From UBA12077 sp963665525 (lineage in GTDB: Bacteria > Bacteroidota > Bacteroidia > Bacteroidales > UBA12077): DNA of 64,000 bases. The DNA lies in NCBI GenBank assembly GCA_963665525.1, contig OY762280.1:2542001-2606000 (forward strand), written 5' to 3'. Shown here piece by piece: positions 18,662 to 26,515 of this stretch; position 1 is the first letter of the stretch; each line of letters opens with the position of its first letter. The notes under the pieces are model-generated. The model worked only from the letters and a program-made list of their open reading frames with translations, was not told the DNA's origin and did not search any database. The translations under genes were made by a program, and so were the position numbers.

Positions 18662-20097
18662 TCTTGAGGATTTAAGCCTAACTCCTGCCCTTTCTTAATC
18701 ATAAAATAATACGCTTCCTGATAATCATTTCTGATTTCACCATCAAGAATAGCATCTTTTATGGCATTTTTTATATCTCCTACAGTTTTGCAAGGTTTAA
18801 TACCAAAAGTTTCAATGATCAATTCACCTGAAATTGGAGGTTGAAAGTTACGAAGAGCATCTTTTTCTTCTATCTCAACTAGTTTTTCTCTGACAATCTG
18901 AAAATTCTTTAAATGTTTTTGTACAGTATACTCATTTTTCGAGGTAATATCAGCCTCACACAATAACATTAAGTCATCAATCTCGTCGCCAGCATCAAAA
19001 AGTAATCTGCGCACAGCCGAATCAGTTACAATGTCTTGTGATAAAACAATCGGACGCAAATGCAGTTGTACTAACTTTTGAACGTACACCATTTTATCGT
19101 TCAGTGGAAGTTTTAATCTTTTGAAAATTGCAGGAATCATTTTGGCTCCTAGATGCTCGTGACCATGAAATGTCCACCCTACCTCTTTATAATATTTCTT
19201 AGTTTTAGGTTTAGCAATATCATGTAATAATGCAGCCCATAACAACCATAAGTTATCAGAATTTGCTCTCACATTATCAACAACCTCTACAGTATGGTAG
19301 AAATTATCTTTATGCATTTTACCTTCTTTTGAGTCTACTCCTTTTAACTGATGAATCTCAGGAAGAAACTCATTAAATAGGCCTGTATTTTCTAATGCCT
19401 TTAACCCAATAGAAGGTTTTGGCGAGAGAAGAATCTTATTTAGTTCATCAATAATTCTTTCTTTTGAGAGTATCTTTACTCTATTCTTGTTATCACTTAT
19501 TGATTTATAGGTATTTTCCTCTATCCTAAAATTCAATTGAGATGAAAAACGAATGGCCCGAAACATGCGCAAAGGATCATCTGAAAATGTTGTATCCGGA
19601 TCGAGAGGTGTTTTTATGATCTTTTGTTTTAAATGTTCTTCGCCATCAAATGGATCAAGCAAGCTGCCATAATCTTTCTCATTTAAAGAAATGGCCATTG
19701 CATTTATCGTAAAATCCCTCCTATTCTGATCATCTTCTAATGTTCCATTCTCCACAATAGGTTTTCTTGAATCTTTACGATACGACTCTTTCCTTGCCCC
19801 AACAAATTCAATTTCATACTTACCATATCTTAACATAGCAGTTCCGAAATTCTTAAATACATTCACTTTTACTTTAGGGCCAAGCTTTGCAGCAACCTTT
19901 TCAGCAATTCGAATTCCACTTCCTAATGCAAGCACATCGATGTCTTTCGATGTTCTTTTTAACAAAGCATCTCTTACAAATCCTCCAATAACAAATACTT
20001 GCGTTTTTTCTTCTCTTCCTGCCTGAGATATGACATTAAAAATTGGATCATTAAGACATTTCTTCATATGTAGATATGACAATTTATTAAAATTCAT
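18658..20097 (-). CDS. cca: tRNA nucleotidyltransferase (CCA-adding enzyme) with HD domain
   Basis: The 479-residue protein has the class II poly(A) polymerase/CCA enzyme head: VIGGFVRDALLKRTSKDIDVLALG with the metal-binding DxD, then NRRDFTINAMAISLN, DPLRMFRAIRFSSQLNF and the RNA-binding middle. An HD hydrolase domain follows (YHTVEVVDNVRAN, AALLHDIAKPKTKK, FHGHEHLGAKM). It adds or repairs the CCA 3' end of tRNAs using CTP and ATP without a template. Length and order match the Bacteroidota type. It converges with the EEP gene (stops overlap) and diverges from thioredoxin. Confidence 0.95.
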   Translation of the reverse strand: MNFNKLSYLHMKKCLNDPIFNVISQAGREEKTQVFVIGGFVRDALLKRTSKDIDVLALGSGIRIAEKVAAKLGPKVKVNVFKNFGTAMLRYGKYEIEFVGARKESYRKDSRKPIVENGTLEDDQNRRDFTINAMAISLNEKDYGSLLDPFDGEEHLKQKIIKTPLDPDTTFSDDPLRMFRAIRFSSQLNFRIEENTYKSISDNKNRVKILSKERIIDELNKILLSPKPSIGLKALENTGLFNEFLPEIHQLKGVDSKEGKMHKDNFYHTVEVVDNVRANSDNLWLLWAALLHDIAKPKTKKYYKEVGWTFHGHEHLGAKMIPAIFKRLKLPLNDKMVYVQKLVQLHLRPIVLSQDIVTDSAVRRLLFDAGDEIDDLMLLCEADITSKNEYTVQKHLKNFQIVREKLVEIEEKDALRNFQPPISGELIIETFGIKPCKTVGDIKNAIKDAILDGEIRNDYQEAYYFMIKKGQELGLNPQD

Positions 20098-20236
20098 GAC
20101 AAAATTACAATTATTTGCACTTAAACAGAACTATTAGGGTCTTTTTCGTGTTTGGAATATAGTTTGATTATATCTACATAAATTTATATCTTGATTTTTT
20201 GAAATAAATAATATTATAAACATAAATTTAAACGTA

Positions 20237-20593
20237 ATGCTTGAACATTTAACTAAAGAAACATTTAAAGAGAAAATTTTCAACTTTGAAGAAAATAAAG
20301 ACTGGAAATTTGAAGGTGACAAACCATGTTTAATTGACTTTTATGCTGATTGGTGTCAGCCATGTAAAATGGTTGCTCCTATTTTAGAAGAATTACAACA
20401 AGAGTATGAAGGTAAACTTAATATCTATAAAGTTGATACTGAAGATCAACAAGAATTAGCAGGAATGTTTGGAATAAGAAGTATCCCATCATTATTATTT
20501 GTTCCAAAAGACGGACAACCACAAATGGCGCAGGGAGCCTTACCAAAAGACTCATTTCAAAAAGCAATTAAAGATGTATTAAAAGTTGAATAA
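20237..20593 (+). CDS. Thioredoxin
   Basis: The 118-residue protein is a full thioredoxin with active site ADWCQPCKMVAP (CQPC instead of the common CGPC), the cis-Pro segment FGIRSIPSLLFV and a C-terminal helix. There is no signal peptide, so it reduces cytosolic protein disulfides using thioredoxin reductase. The N-terminus (HLTKETFKEKIFNFEENKDW) matches Bacteroidota thioredoxins. It is monocistronic, divergent from cca, with a clear terminator. The CQPC variant may shift redox potential modestly. Confidence 0.93.
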   Translation: MLEHLTKETFKEKIFNFEENKDWKFEGDKPCLIDFYADWCQPCKMVAPILEELQQEYEGKLNIYKVDTEDQQELAGMFGIRSIPSLLFVPKDGQPQMAQGALPKDSFQKAIKDVLKVE

Positions 20594-20621
20594 GAAAACT
20601 ACATATACCATCTAATATAAC

Positions 20622-20646
20622 AAGCCGGTTAATCCCGGCTTTTTTT
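20622..20646 (+). terminator. Terminator after thioredoxin
   Basis: AAGCCGG-ttaatc-CCGGCTT stem followed by a run of T. The T-run merges into the -33 box of the next promoter. Confidence 0.88.
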
Positions 20647-20674
20647 GTATTATCAAATATTTAATCTACATTTG
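20644..20674 (+). promoter_or_regulatory. Consensus Bacteroidota promoter before the TPP riboswitch
   Basis: TTTG (20644-20647), exactly 19 bases, then TACATTTG (20667-20674). This matches the TTTG-N19-TAnnTTTG promoter of the Bacteroidota housekeeping sigma factor at every fixed position. Transcription would begin around 20682, just at the start of the riboswitch aptamer. Confidence 0.8.
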
Positions 20675-20679
20675 CGACA

Positions 20680-20755
20680 TCAATGGGGTGCCAAAAATAC
20701 AGGCTGAGATCATACCCTTCGAACCTGGTTCGGGTAATGCCGAATAGGGAAAAGA
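20680..20755 (+). promoter_or_regulatory. TPP (THI-box) riboswitch
   Basis: The sequence contains the conserved thiamin-pyrophosphate aptamer elements in order: GGGGTGC (20685), CTGAGA (20704), ACCCTTCGAACCTG (20714), GGTAATGCC (20733) and TAGGGA (20745). The TPP riboswitch senses thiamin pyrophosphate and represses thiamin genes. It lies 177 bases before the TonB-dependent receptor ATG, with its own promoter. The intervening leader includes AATCATT...AATGATT (20827-20853) and the palindrome TGAGGCCTCA (20856-20865), which may form the expression platform; no classic terminator is apparent. Confidence 0.95.
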
Positions 20756-20931
20756 GTAAATCAAAAATTTCCCATTGTTTTTCATTAAAGTTGATAAATG
20801 CAGTTTACAACTTACAAGTAAGCTATAATCATTTTTTAATAAAAACAATGATTCTATGAGGCCTCAGGTTTTCTTATAAGAGAAACTGATCTATCAACTA
20901 TCCAAATGTTAAACAATAAAAACTAAAAAAA

Positions 20932-23373
20932 ATGAAACGGATAGGAGTTTTAATCTTTTTAATTGCCTTATCAGCGAATTTATTTTCGCAAAACATTACT
21001 GGTATTGTAACAAATCAAAACGGAGATCCTTTAATCGGAGCCAATGTAATTATTAAAGAAACTTTTAAAGGAACAGCAACAAACCCAAAAGGAGAATTTA
21101 AATTTACAAAAGTAAAACCTGATAGTTATACATTTATCATATCGTATCTAGGATATCAGACTATTGAAAAAGAAATAAAGCCAGAAAATCTAGGCAATAT
21201 TGAATTTGTGTTAGAACCTGCTTCAATTTTATCTGAAGATGTTATTGTAACTGCAACTAGAGCAAAAGAAAATGATCCTGTATCATTTACAAATATTGGG
21301 AGCAAGGAAATTAAAGAAAACAATATTGGGAAGGATATTCCTTTCCTATTAAGTACTACACCATCTGTTATTACAACTTCGGATGCCGGAGCAGGGATAG
21401 GTTATACTAACTTTAGAATTAGAGGGACCGATTTAAATAGAATTAACATTACAGTAAACGGAATTCCTTTGAACGATTCTGAATCGCATGGGGTTTGGTT
21501 TGTTAACATGCCCGATTTCTTATCTTCGGTTGATAATATCCAAATACAACGTGGTGTTGGGACATCGACTAATGGAGCTGCTGCTTTTGGAGCAACCTTA
21601 AACTTACAAACAAAAACTTTTAATCGTGATGCATATGCAGAAATTAACTCATATGCAGGATCTTTTAATACTTTCAGAAATTCTGTTAATTTCGGAACAG
21701 GTCTTATCAATAATAAATTTACTTTCGATGGTCGCGTATCAAAAATTACTTCAGACGGATTTGTTGACAGAGCTGAGTCGGATTTGCAGTCTTTATTTAT
21801 ATCAGGGGCTTATCATAGCGATAAAAGTATCTTAAAGTTTAACCTGATAAAAGGGAAAGAGAAGACTTATCAATCGTGGAATGGTGTTCCAAAAGTGCGA
21901 TTGGAAAATGACTATGCCGGGATGCAACAATATTTAGATAATTGGCTTTACGATCAGGAAGAATACGATCATATGATTAATTCTGATAATAGAACATACA
22001 ATTTTTATACTTACGATAATGAAACTGATAACTACTGGCAAGATCATTATCAATTGTTTTATTCAGTTGAAATTAACCCAGCTTTGCATATAAATGCGGC
22101 TGCTCACTATACCAGAGGTAAAGGTTATTATGAACAATATAAGAAAGATCGTGATTTTGCCGATTACCAATTGGAAGATTTAGTTGTTGGCAATGATACT
22201 ATTACAAGCACTGATTTAATTCAACAAAAATGGTTAGATAATCACTTTTATGGCGGTGTATTTTCTTTAGATTATCAAACAGAAAAACTTAACGTTCAAT
22301 TTGGTGGTGGATGGAACCAATATGTGGGTGATCATTATGGAAAAGTAATTTGGGCTGAATATGCAAGCAATGCTGAAATGGAACACAAATGGTATGATAG
22401 TGAAGGAGATAAAATTGATTATAATATTTATGCAAAATTTAAATACTTATTATTTAATAAGCTTAACACTTATATCGACTTACAATATAGAGGAATAAAT
22501 TACTCGATTGATGGTATAGATGATGATTTAAGAGATATCTCTCAAGACCATAACTTCAGTTTCTTTAATCCTAAATTAGGCGTATTTTATCAAATCAATG
22601 ATTTACAATCAGCTTATTTAACTTTTGGTATAGCTAACCGCGAGCCTAACAGAAGTAATTATACCGATGCTGATCCAAGCAAGCCTCTACCAACTCATGA
22701 AACTTTATATAACACTGAATTAGGTTATGAGCTGCAGTATACTAGCTTCTTTTTAAGTTCAAATATTTACTATATGTACTACAAAGATCAGTTGGTGTTA
22801 ACAGGAGAAATAAATGATGTTGGAAATGCCATCATGACTAACGTAGATGAAAGCTATCGTCTGGGGATTGAACTGTCGACTGGACTAAGATTATTTAAAA
22901 AATTAAACTTTAATGTGAATGCCACTATAAGTCAAAATAAGATAACTGATTTTACAGAATATGTTGATAATTGGGATACCTGGGGACAAGAATCACAAAA
23001 CATTGGAGAAACCGACTTGTCATTTTCTCCAAATATAATTGCTAATAGTAGAATATCATACGAAGCATTTAAAAATTTTAAAGCTGAATTTATTTCGAAA
23101 TATGTAGGTAAACAATATATCGATAACACATCAAATAGCAATAGATCAATAGATCCTTATTTTGTGAATGATTTGAAGTTATCGTACACACTTAAAACAA
23201 AATTCATTCAAGAGCTTGGATTTAATATATTAGTCAACAATATCTTCAACCACGAATATGAATCTAACGCTTGGGTTTACAGGTATATACTGGGCGGACA
23301 AGAGTATATTATGGATGGTTATTACCCACAAGCAGGTATAAATATTTTGGGTGGAATAACATTAAAATTTTAA
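20932..23373 (+). CDS. TonB-dependent receptor, predicted thiamin-compound transporter
   Basis: The 813-residue protein has a signal peptide (ending SANLFSQ), a carboxypeptidase-regulatory-like domain (ITGIVTNQNGDPLIGANV..., residues 22-100), a plug domain (FLLSTTPSVITTSDAG, FRIRGTDLNRINITVNGIPLN, IQIQRGVGTSTNGAAAFG) and a 22-strand barrel ending GINILGGITLKF with the terminal aromatic. It imports a substrate across the outer membrane using TonB energy. The upstream TPP riboswitch points to thiamin or a precursor; Bacteroidota are known to place outer-membrane thiamin receptors under this control. Here no inner-membrane permease or kinase follows, so the rest of the pathway must be elsewhere. 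Confidence 0.9.
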   Translation: MKRIGVLIFLIALSANLFSQNITGIVTNQNGDPLIGANVIIKETFKGTATNPKGEFKFTKVKPDSYTFIISYLGYQTIEKEIKPENLGNIEFVLEPASILSEDVIVTATRAKENDPVSFTNIGSKEIKENNIGKDIPFLLSTTPSVITTSDAGAGIGYTNFRIRGTDLNRINITVNGIPLNDSESHGVWFVNMPDFLSSVDNIQIQRGVGTSTNGAAAFGATLNLQTKTFNRDAYAEINSYAGSFNTFRNSVNFGTGLINNKFTFDGRVSKITSDGFVDRAESDLQSLFISGAYHSDKSILKFNLIKGKEKTYQSWNGVPKVRLENDYAGMQQYLDNWLYDQEEYDHMINSDNRTYNFYTYDNETDNYWQDHYQLFYSVEINPALHINAAAHYTRGKGYYEQYKKDRDFADYQLEDLVVGNDTITSTDLIQQKWLDNHFYGGVFSLDYQTEKLNVQFGGGWNQYVGDHYGKVIWAEYASNAEMEHKWYDSEGDKIDYNIYAKFKYLLFNKLNTYIDLQYRGINYSIDGIDDDLRDISQDHNFSFFNPKLGVFYQINDLQSAYLTFGIANREPNRSNYTDADPSKPLPTHETLYNTELGYELQYTSFFLSSNIYYMYYKDQLVLTGEINDVGNAIMTNVDESYRLGIELSTGLRLFKKLNFNVNATISQNKITDFTEYVDNWDTWGQESQNIGETDLSFSPNIIANSRISYEAFKNFKAEFISKYVGKQYIDNTSNSNRSIDPYFVNDLKLSYTLKTKFIQELGFNILVNNIFNHEYESNAWVYRYILGGQEYIMDGYYPQAGINILGGITLKF

Positions 23374-23378
23374 TCATA

Positions 23379-23409
23379 AAATGCAGGATAAAAATCCTGC
23401 ATTTTTTTT
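23379..23409 (+). terminator. Terminator after the TonB-dependent receptor
   Basis: AAATGCAGGAT-aaaa-ATCCTGCATTT stem with an eight-base T-run immediately after the stop codon. Confidence 0.9.
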
Positions 23410-23451
23410 ATTTTCTACTTTCTAGATTTAATAATACTTTCAGAATTCTTT

Positions 23452-23506
23452 AACATTTTTTATGAAAAAACCAAGTTTTTTTCGAAACATTTTTTATCAA
23501 AAAACG
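23452..23506. repeat. Two near-identical hairpin-forming 21-mers
   Basis: AACATTTTTTATGAAAAAACC (23452-23472) and AACATTTTTTATCAAAAAACG (23486-23506) differ only at the hairpin loop base and the final base. Each folds as T6/A6; the second is extended by GAAAC/GTTTC arms. They lie 34 bases apart between convergent genes. Function unknown. Confidence 0.6.
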
Positions 23507-23599
23507 TTTCTAAATTAGAAAACAATTCTATGCAATTAAAATTGTAAGAACAGTTTTTTCATTTAAATTTTAGGTTTAATTTTTAGGGTATTAAGAAAG

Positions 23600-23630
23600 T
23601 CAGGAACAAAAGGTTTCTGGCTTTTTTAAT
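23600..23630. terminator. Terminator at the end of the sigma-54 operon
   Basis: AGTCAGGAAC-aaaa-GGTTTCTGGCT (G-U pairs allowed) followed by T6 on the plus strand. It abuts the stop of the thioredoxin-like gene and can close the minus-strand operon as well, although the minus-strand T-run is weak. Confidence 0.55.
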
Positions 23631-23960
23631 TTATTTGATTCCTAAAACTTGTTTGATTTTTTCTTCAATCTCCAATTTTGAAATAACTCCAAACAAACTA
23701 TCCAGTACAACTCCATTATTAAAGAAAAGTAAGGTTGGAATTTTCTTAATTCCATAATTATCTGCAATTTCCTTTTGTGAGTCAAAATCTACTTTATAGA
23801 ACTTAACTCGATCTTTAAATTCTGAGTGAATCTTCTTTAATATTGATTCACTTATTTGCCAGGCTCCAGACCATTTTGTGTAAAATACAACAATAATAGG
23901 TTTGCTACTCTGAATAACCTTTCCCTTAAAATTATATTGATCTATTTCAATTAACTGCAT
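23631..23960 (-). CDS. Thioredoxin-fold protein lacking the CxxC active site
   Basis: This 109-residue protein aligns along its whole length with thioredoxin (IIVVFYTKWSGAWQISESIL, FYKVDFDSQKEIADNYGIKKIPTLLFF with the cis-Pro, then the last helix). At the active site WCGPC is replaced by WSGAW, so both redox cysteines are gone and no other Cys is present. It cannot be a disulfide reductase; a chaperone, scaffold or binding role is more likely. It is the last gene of the minus-strand operon running from 27931, 14 bases after the preceding gene. No signal peptide, so cytosolic. Confidence 0.85.
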   Translation of the reverse strand: MQLIEIDQYNFKGKVIQSSKPIIVVFYTKWSGAWQISESILKKIHSEFKDRVKFYKVDFDSQKEIADNYGIKKIPTLLFFNNGVVLDSLFGVISKLEIEEKIKQVLGIK

Positions 23961-23974
23961 ACTCCTTTTTATTT

Positions 23975-24397
23975 TTACTTAGTCACATTCCAGGAATGCT
24001 TACCCGGAATACATAATCTCTTAACTAGTTTCTGAGCAAAAGAATTTCCATATCCTTCTGCATCTTCTTTACTTGCAAAAACATATTGTCCTGCATACCT
24101 GCCGGTTTCATGATCGACAAGCCATAACTTTGAAATAAAACCAGGCATCCCTATAAAGAATGCTATGGTTGGTGAAAAAAAGTTCGGTACCCAATCTTTA
24201 AAAGTAAATTCAATTTCAAACAATACTGCAGGTTTATCTTTCTTTCGGTTTAACTCTGTTTGCTTGAAAATACTATATTCATTATTACTTGATTCTAAAA
24301 CAACTTTTTCATCAATTCTTGATTGAGGGTTTTTATAAGCTCCAAATAAAAATTTAAACATTCCTCTTATAAATACTATAACAACTGATCTTTTCAT
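23975..24397 (-). CDS. YdhR-like dimeric alpha/beta-barrel (monooxygenase-fold) protein
   Basis: The 140-residue protein starts with a hydrophobic stretch (SVVIVFIRGMFKFLFGAY) that could be a membrane anchor. The C-terminal 90 residues (AVLFEIEFTFKDWVPNFFSP..., GFISKLWLVDHETGRYAGQYVFASKEDAEGY) resemble the ferredoxin-like ABM fold of putative monooxygenases such as YdhR, with the typical GxxxKxW...ETGxYxGxYxFxSxxxAxxY pattern. Such proteins oxidise or bind small aromatic molecules without a cofactor, but activity here is unproven. It sits 11 bases after the STAS-like gene in the sigma-54 operon, in company with other redox proteins. Confidence 0.68.
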   Translation of the reverse strand: MKRSVVIVFIRGMFKFLFGAYKNPQSRIDEKVVLESSNNEYSIFKQTELNRKKDKPAVLFEIEFTFKDWVPNFFSPTIAFFIGMPGFISKLWLVDHETGRYAGQYVFASKEDAEGYGNSFAQKLVKRLCIPGKHSWNVTK

Positions 24398-24408
24398 GAC
24401 TAAAACAT

Positions 24409-24858
24409 TTAATAATTACACACCATCTGTTCTTCGTATATCCATTCTAACGCATCGTCGACTTTATGAAATAATTTATATTTTCTTCCCAGGCTTGAGA
24501 ATATGGCATAAAACAACTTAAACTTTAGTTCTTTTAAATCGCTTTTATTCAAAAGAATTGCAATTTTAAACCAATTATTTAATCCATTCTCATCAAAGAA
24601 GTTACTTAAGCAACAAACATCTTCTACTGATAAATCGATGTAACAATCTCTATGATCTAATAAAAAATTCTGACAATCTTTTGAATATGCGTATTGAATC
24701 ACCTCTTTATTAAGTCTTATGATATCGTTAAAGTTTGCTTTACCGCAAGTCCTAATTTTTATAAACTTTAGCTCTTCAATATAATCTAATGACCATCTTA
24801 GATCATTAATAATCCCCGAAATACTATCTTCTCTTTTCATAACTAGTAGTTTATTCAT
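24409..24858 (-). CDS. SpoIIAA/STAS-like small protein
   Basis: The 149-residue protein shows the pattern of the SpoIIAA-like (STAS/SEC14) families common in Bacteroidota: a first strand FIKIRTCGKANFNDIIRLNKEVIQYA, a central strand QNFLLDHRDCYIDLS, then IAILLNKSDLKELKFKLFYAIFSSLGRKYKLFHKVDDALEWI. These folds bind lipids or act as anti-anti-sigma-type switches; the specific function is unknown. No conserved phosphorylatable Ser can be pointed to with confidence. Its start overlaps the stop of a 48-residue open frame by eight bases, indicating translational coupling in the operon. Confidence 0.6.
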   Translation of the reverse strand: MNKLLVMKREDSISGIINDLRWSLDYIEELKFIKIRTCGKANFNDIIRLNKEVIQYAYSKDCQNFLLDHRDCYIDLSVEDVCCLSNFFDENGLNNWFKIAILLNKSDLKELKFKLFYAIFSSLGRKYKLFHKVDDALEWIYEEQMVCNY

Positions 24859-24997
24859 TATCTATATTTTTTATCTTAAAACCCTCATGTATTAATCCAA
24901 TATTTATATAGCCTCGATATTGACTTGAGTCATGAGTTGTAAGAAGTTTAATGGTTTGTTTATCGTTAATATAAAATTCATTATATATACATTTCAT
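24851..24997 (-). CDS. Small hypothetical protein (48 aa) in the sigma-54 operon
   Basis: An ATG at 24997 opens a 48-residue frame (MKCIYNEFYINDKQTIKLLT..., ending KNIDNE). It begins seven bases after the flavoprotein stop and ends eight bases inside the next gene, exactly filling what would otherwise be the only 146-base hole in a densely packed operon. It is soluble, mixed-charge, without TM or signal. I recognise no family. Support comes from the tight fit and coupling, not from similarity; a random frame is possible. Confidence 0.5.
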   Translation of the reverse strand: MKCIYNEFYINDKQTIKLLTTHDSSQYRGYINIGLIHEGFKIKNIDNE

Positions 24998-25004
24998 TCG
25001 TTTT

Positions 25005-25799
25005 TTAACGACTCATCACTACTCCAGCTTTTTTTAAAACTGATTTTGATTTTTGCTTGACCAAATTTCTCGCTATAAAACTTTTTAGCACAGAATGATC
25101 ATCATTCGTATAAAAAGATTTATTGATCCACCCTTTTTCTTTCCAGTACTGATAGTCGAATGGTAACTTATCTTTATGAAGTGTTACTTTTAGCTTTAGT
25201 AAATGAAAAAGAATGTACTTTTTGAATGAATGATCAACTGTATTAAAAGCCATAGCGTGATGAAATTTAATGGCTCCATTTTCAATTCTCTTATTACATT
25301 TCTCTGCGTATTCTGGATTTTCTTTGTAAGAAGGATAAGCAACTCCAATTCCATCAGCTATATTCAATCCCCAGGTATGTAAAGGAAATTCCATAAACTT
25401 TATAGTCTCATCCACACCGCTTAATTCGGTAGTTACTAAAATGAGTGCAGATTTACCTAAAAAATGCGGTTGGTGGCAGAAATAAGCAAATCGATCAAAA
25501 AAATTCTTCATTAAAGCACTCACTGTGTGCACATATACAGGTGTCATAAAAATAAAACCGTCAGCAGCCATTAGTTGGTCTCTAATTTCTAAACCATCAT
25601 CTTTACAAGGACAATACTCCTCTCCTTTTTTCATACAGTTCAGACATCCTTTACAATATTCAAGATTCGTTTTCTTCAATGAAAGATATTCAAAGGAATA
25701 GTTTCCTAACTTTTTTAGCTTTTCTTCCAAAACCAGAGACACTTTATAAGTGTTCCCTTTGGGTCTTGGACTTCCTGATATAATAACTATCTTTTTCAT
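25005..25799 (-). CDS. Flavodoxin-like / iron-sulfur flavoprotein-type oxidoreductase
   Basis: The 264-residue protein begins with the FMN-phosphate loop of the NADPH-dependent FMN reductase fold (IVIISGSPRPKGNTYKV). Residues about 49-66 read YCKGCLNCMKKGEEYCPC, a C-x2-C-x2-C-x7-C cluster typical of Isf-type iron-sulfur flavoproteins that carry a [4Fe-4S] cluster next to FMN. TPVYVHTVSALMKNFFDRFAYF is the second flavin-contacting segment. The C-terminal 80 residues are an extra basic helical region. It would transfer electrons between a donor and an unknown acceptor. It lies 28 bases after the four-helix membrane protein gene in the sigma-54 operon. Confidence 0.85.
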   Translation of the reverse strand: MKKIVIISGSPRPKGNTYKVSLVLEEKLKKLGNYSFEYLSLKKTNLEYCKGCLNCMKKGEEYCPCKDDGLEIRDQLMAADGFIFMTPVYVHTVSALMKNFFDRFAYFCHQPHFLGKSALILVTTELSGVDETIKFMEFPLHTWGLNIADGIGVAYPSYKENPEYAEKCNKRIENGAIKFHHAMAFNTVDHSFKKYILFHLLKLKVTLHKDKLPFDYQYWKEKGWINKSFYTNDDHSVLKSFIARNLVKQKSKSVLKKAGVVMSR

Positions 25800-25827
25800 T
25801 TTCTTATTAATTACGATATTTAACCCG

Positions 25828-26271
25828 CTATTTTGAAAATACAGTTCTGTATGAGATAATTAGAGAAAGTAAAATTGCTAGTATAGCAAACACAGAATAT
25901 GCTACTATAAATGAACTTCCTGAATGTTTCATTTCAAGCACAAAATTCACTATCCATAACCATAGTTGTGTTACTCCAACTGTTATCCATGCCCATTTTT
26001 CAGCCTTTTTAAATGGAATTAAAATCATTGGCCATGCAAACATATGATAACCGATTATTGTAAATCCCATTCCCTGGAAACCTAGAAGAATTATTGAGGC
26101 AACTCCCTCCTGAGTTTTTGCAAGTGCAGCTATAGTCATCCCTGCATCATTCTGTAAATAAATATCTACAAATAATCCTGGAGTAAAAAAATTCATAATA
26201 CTAGGTAAAAACATTACCATTGTTACAAGCATTAAAGCTACTGACCATTTCATTTGTTTTGATGTTTTCAT
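25828..26271 (-). CDS. Four-helix integral membrane protein
   Basis: This 147-residue protein has four predicted transmembrane helices: about 10-30 (VALMLVTMVMFLPSIMNFF), 55-75 (GVASIILLGFQGMGFTIIGY), 92-112 (WAWITVGVTQLWLWIVNFVL) and 121-142 (FIVAYSVFAILAILLSLII). No catalytic or haem-binding motif stands out; one His (YHMFAW) and a conserved-looking Trp-rich third helix are present. It resembles small DoxX/DUF-type inner-membrane proteins in size, but I cannot name a family. It is flanked in the operon by a 63-residue peptide gene and the iron-sulfur flavoprotein gene, so it might be a membrane electron-transfer partner (inference). Confidence 0.7.
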   Translation of the reverse strand: MKTSKQMKWSVALMLVTMVMFLPSIMNFFTPGLFVDIYLQNDAGMTIAALAKTQEGVASIILLGFQGMGFTIIGYHMFAWPMILIPFKKAEKWAWITVGVTQLWLWIVNFVLEMKHSGSSFIVAYSVFAILAILLSLIISYRTVFSK

Positions 26272-26295
26272 AACAATTGTTTTTTTAGTTAAACT

Positions 26296-26487
26296 TTATT
26301 TGGTTATTAATTGTGTTTCTGACTTTCGCGTGAAATCATTGAAATTTGATTTTCTCTTTAAAGATTTGGTCTCATCGAATCGTGATATGAAAGAATCCTT
26401 ATAAATAGATTCTTTAAATGAATCATCCTTTTCTTCGCTTTTACTGCTCATAGCAGCAGCTCCGGCTAATAGTGTTATAAAAAACAT
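26296..26487 (-). CDS. Small secreted or membrane-anchored peptide (63 aa)
   Basis: The 63-residue frame starts with a short hydrophobic segment (MFFITLLAGAAA) and continues with a highly polar Ser/Lys/Asp-rich region (SSKSEEKDDSFKESIYKDSF..., ending TRKSETQLITK). It could be a truncated signal peptide followed by a disordered periplasmic tail. It is placed 28 bases after the SDR gene and 24 bases before the four-helix protein, in keeping with the spacing of the whole operon, which argues that it is translated. No family recognised. Confidence 0.5.
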   Translation of the reverse strand: MFFITLLAGAAAMSSKSEEKDDSFKESIYKDSFISRFDETKSLKRKSNFNDFTRKSETQLITK

Positions 26488-26515
26488 AGCTTTTATTTTT
26501 TAATTAATATTTTAC

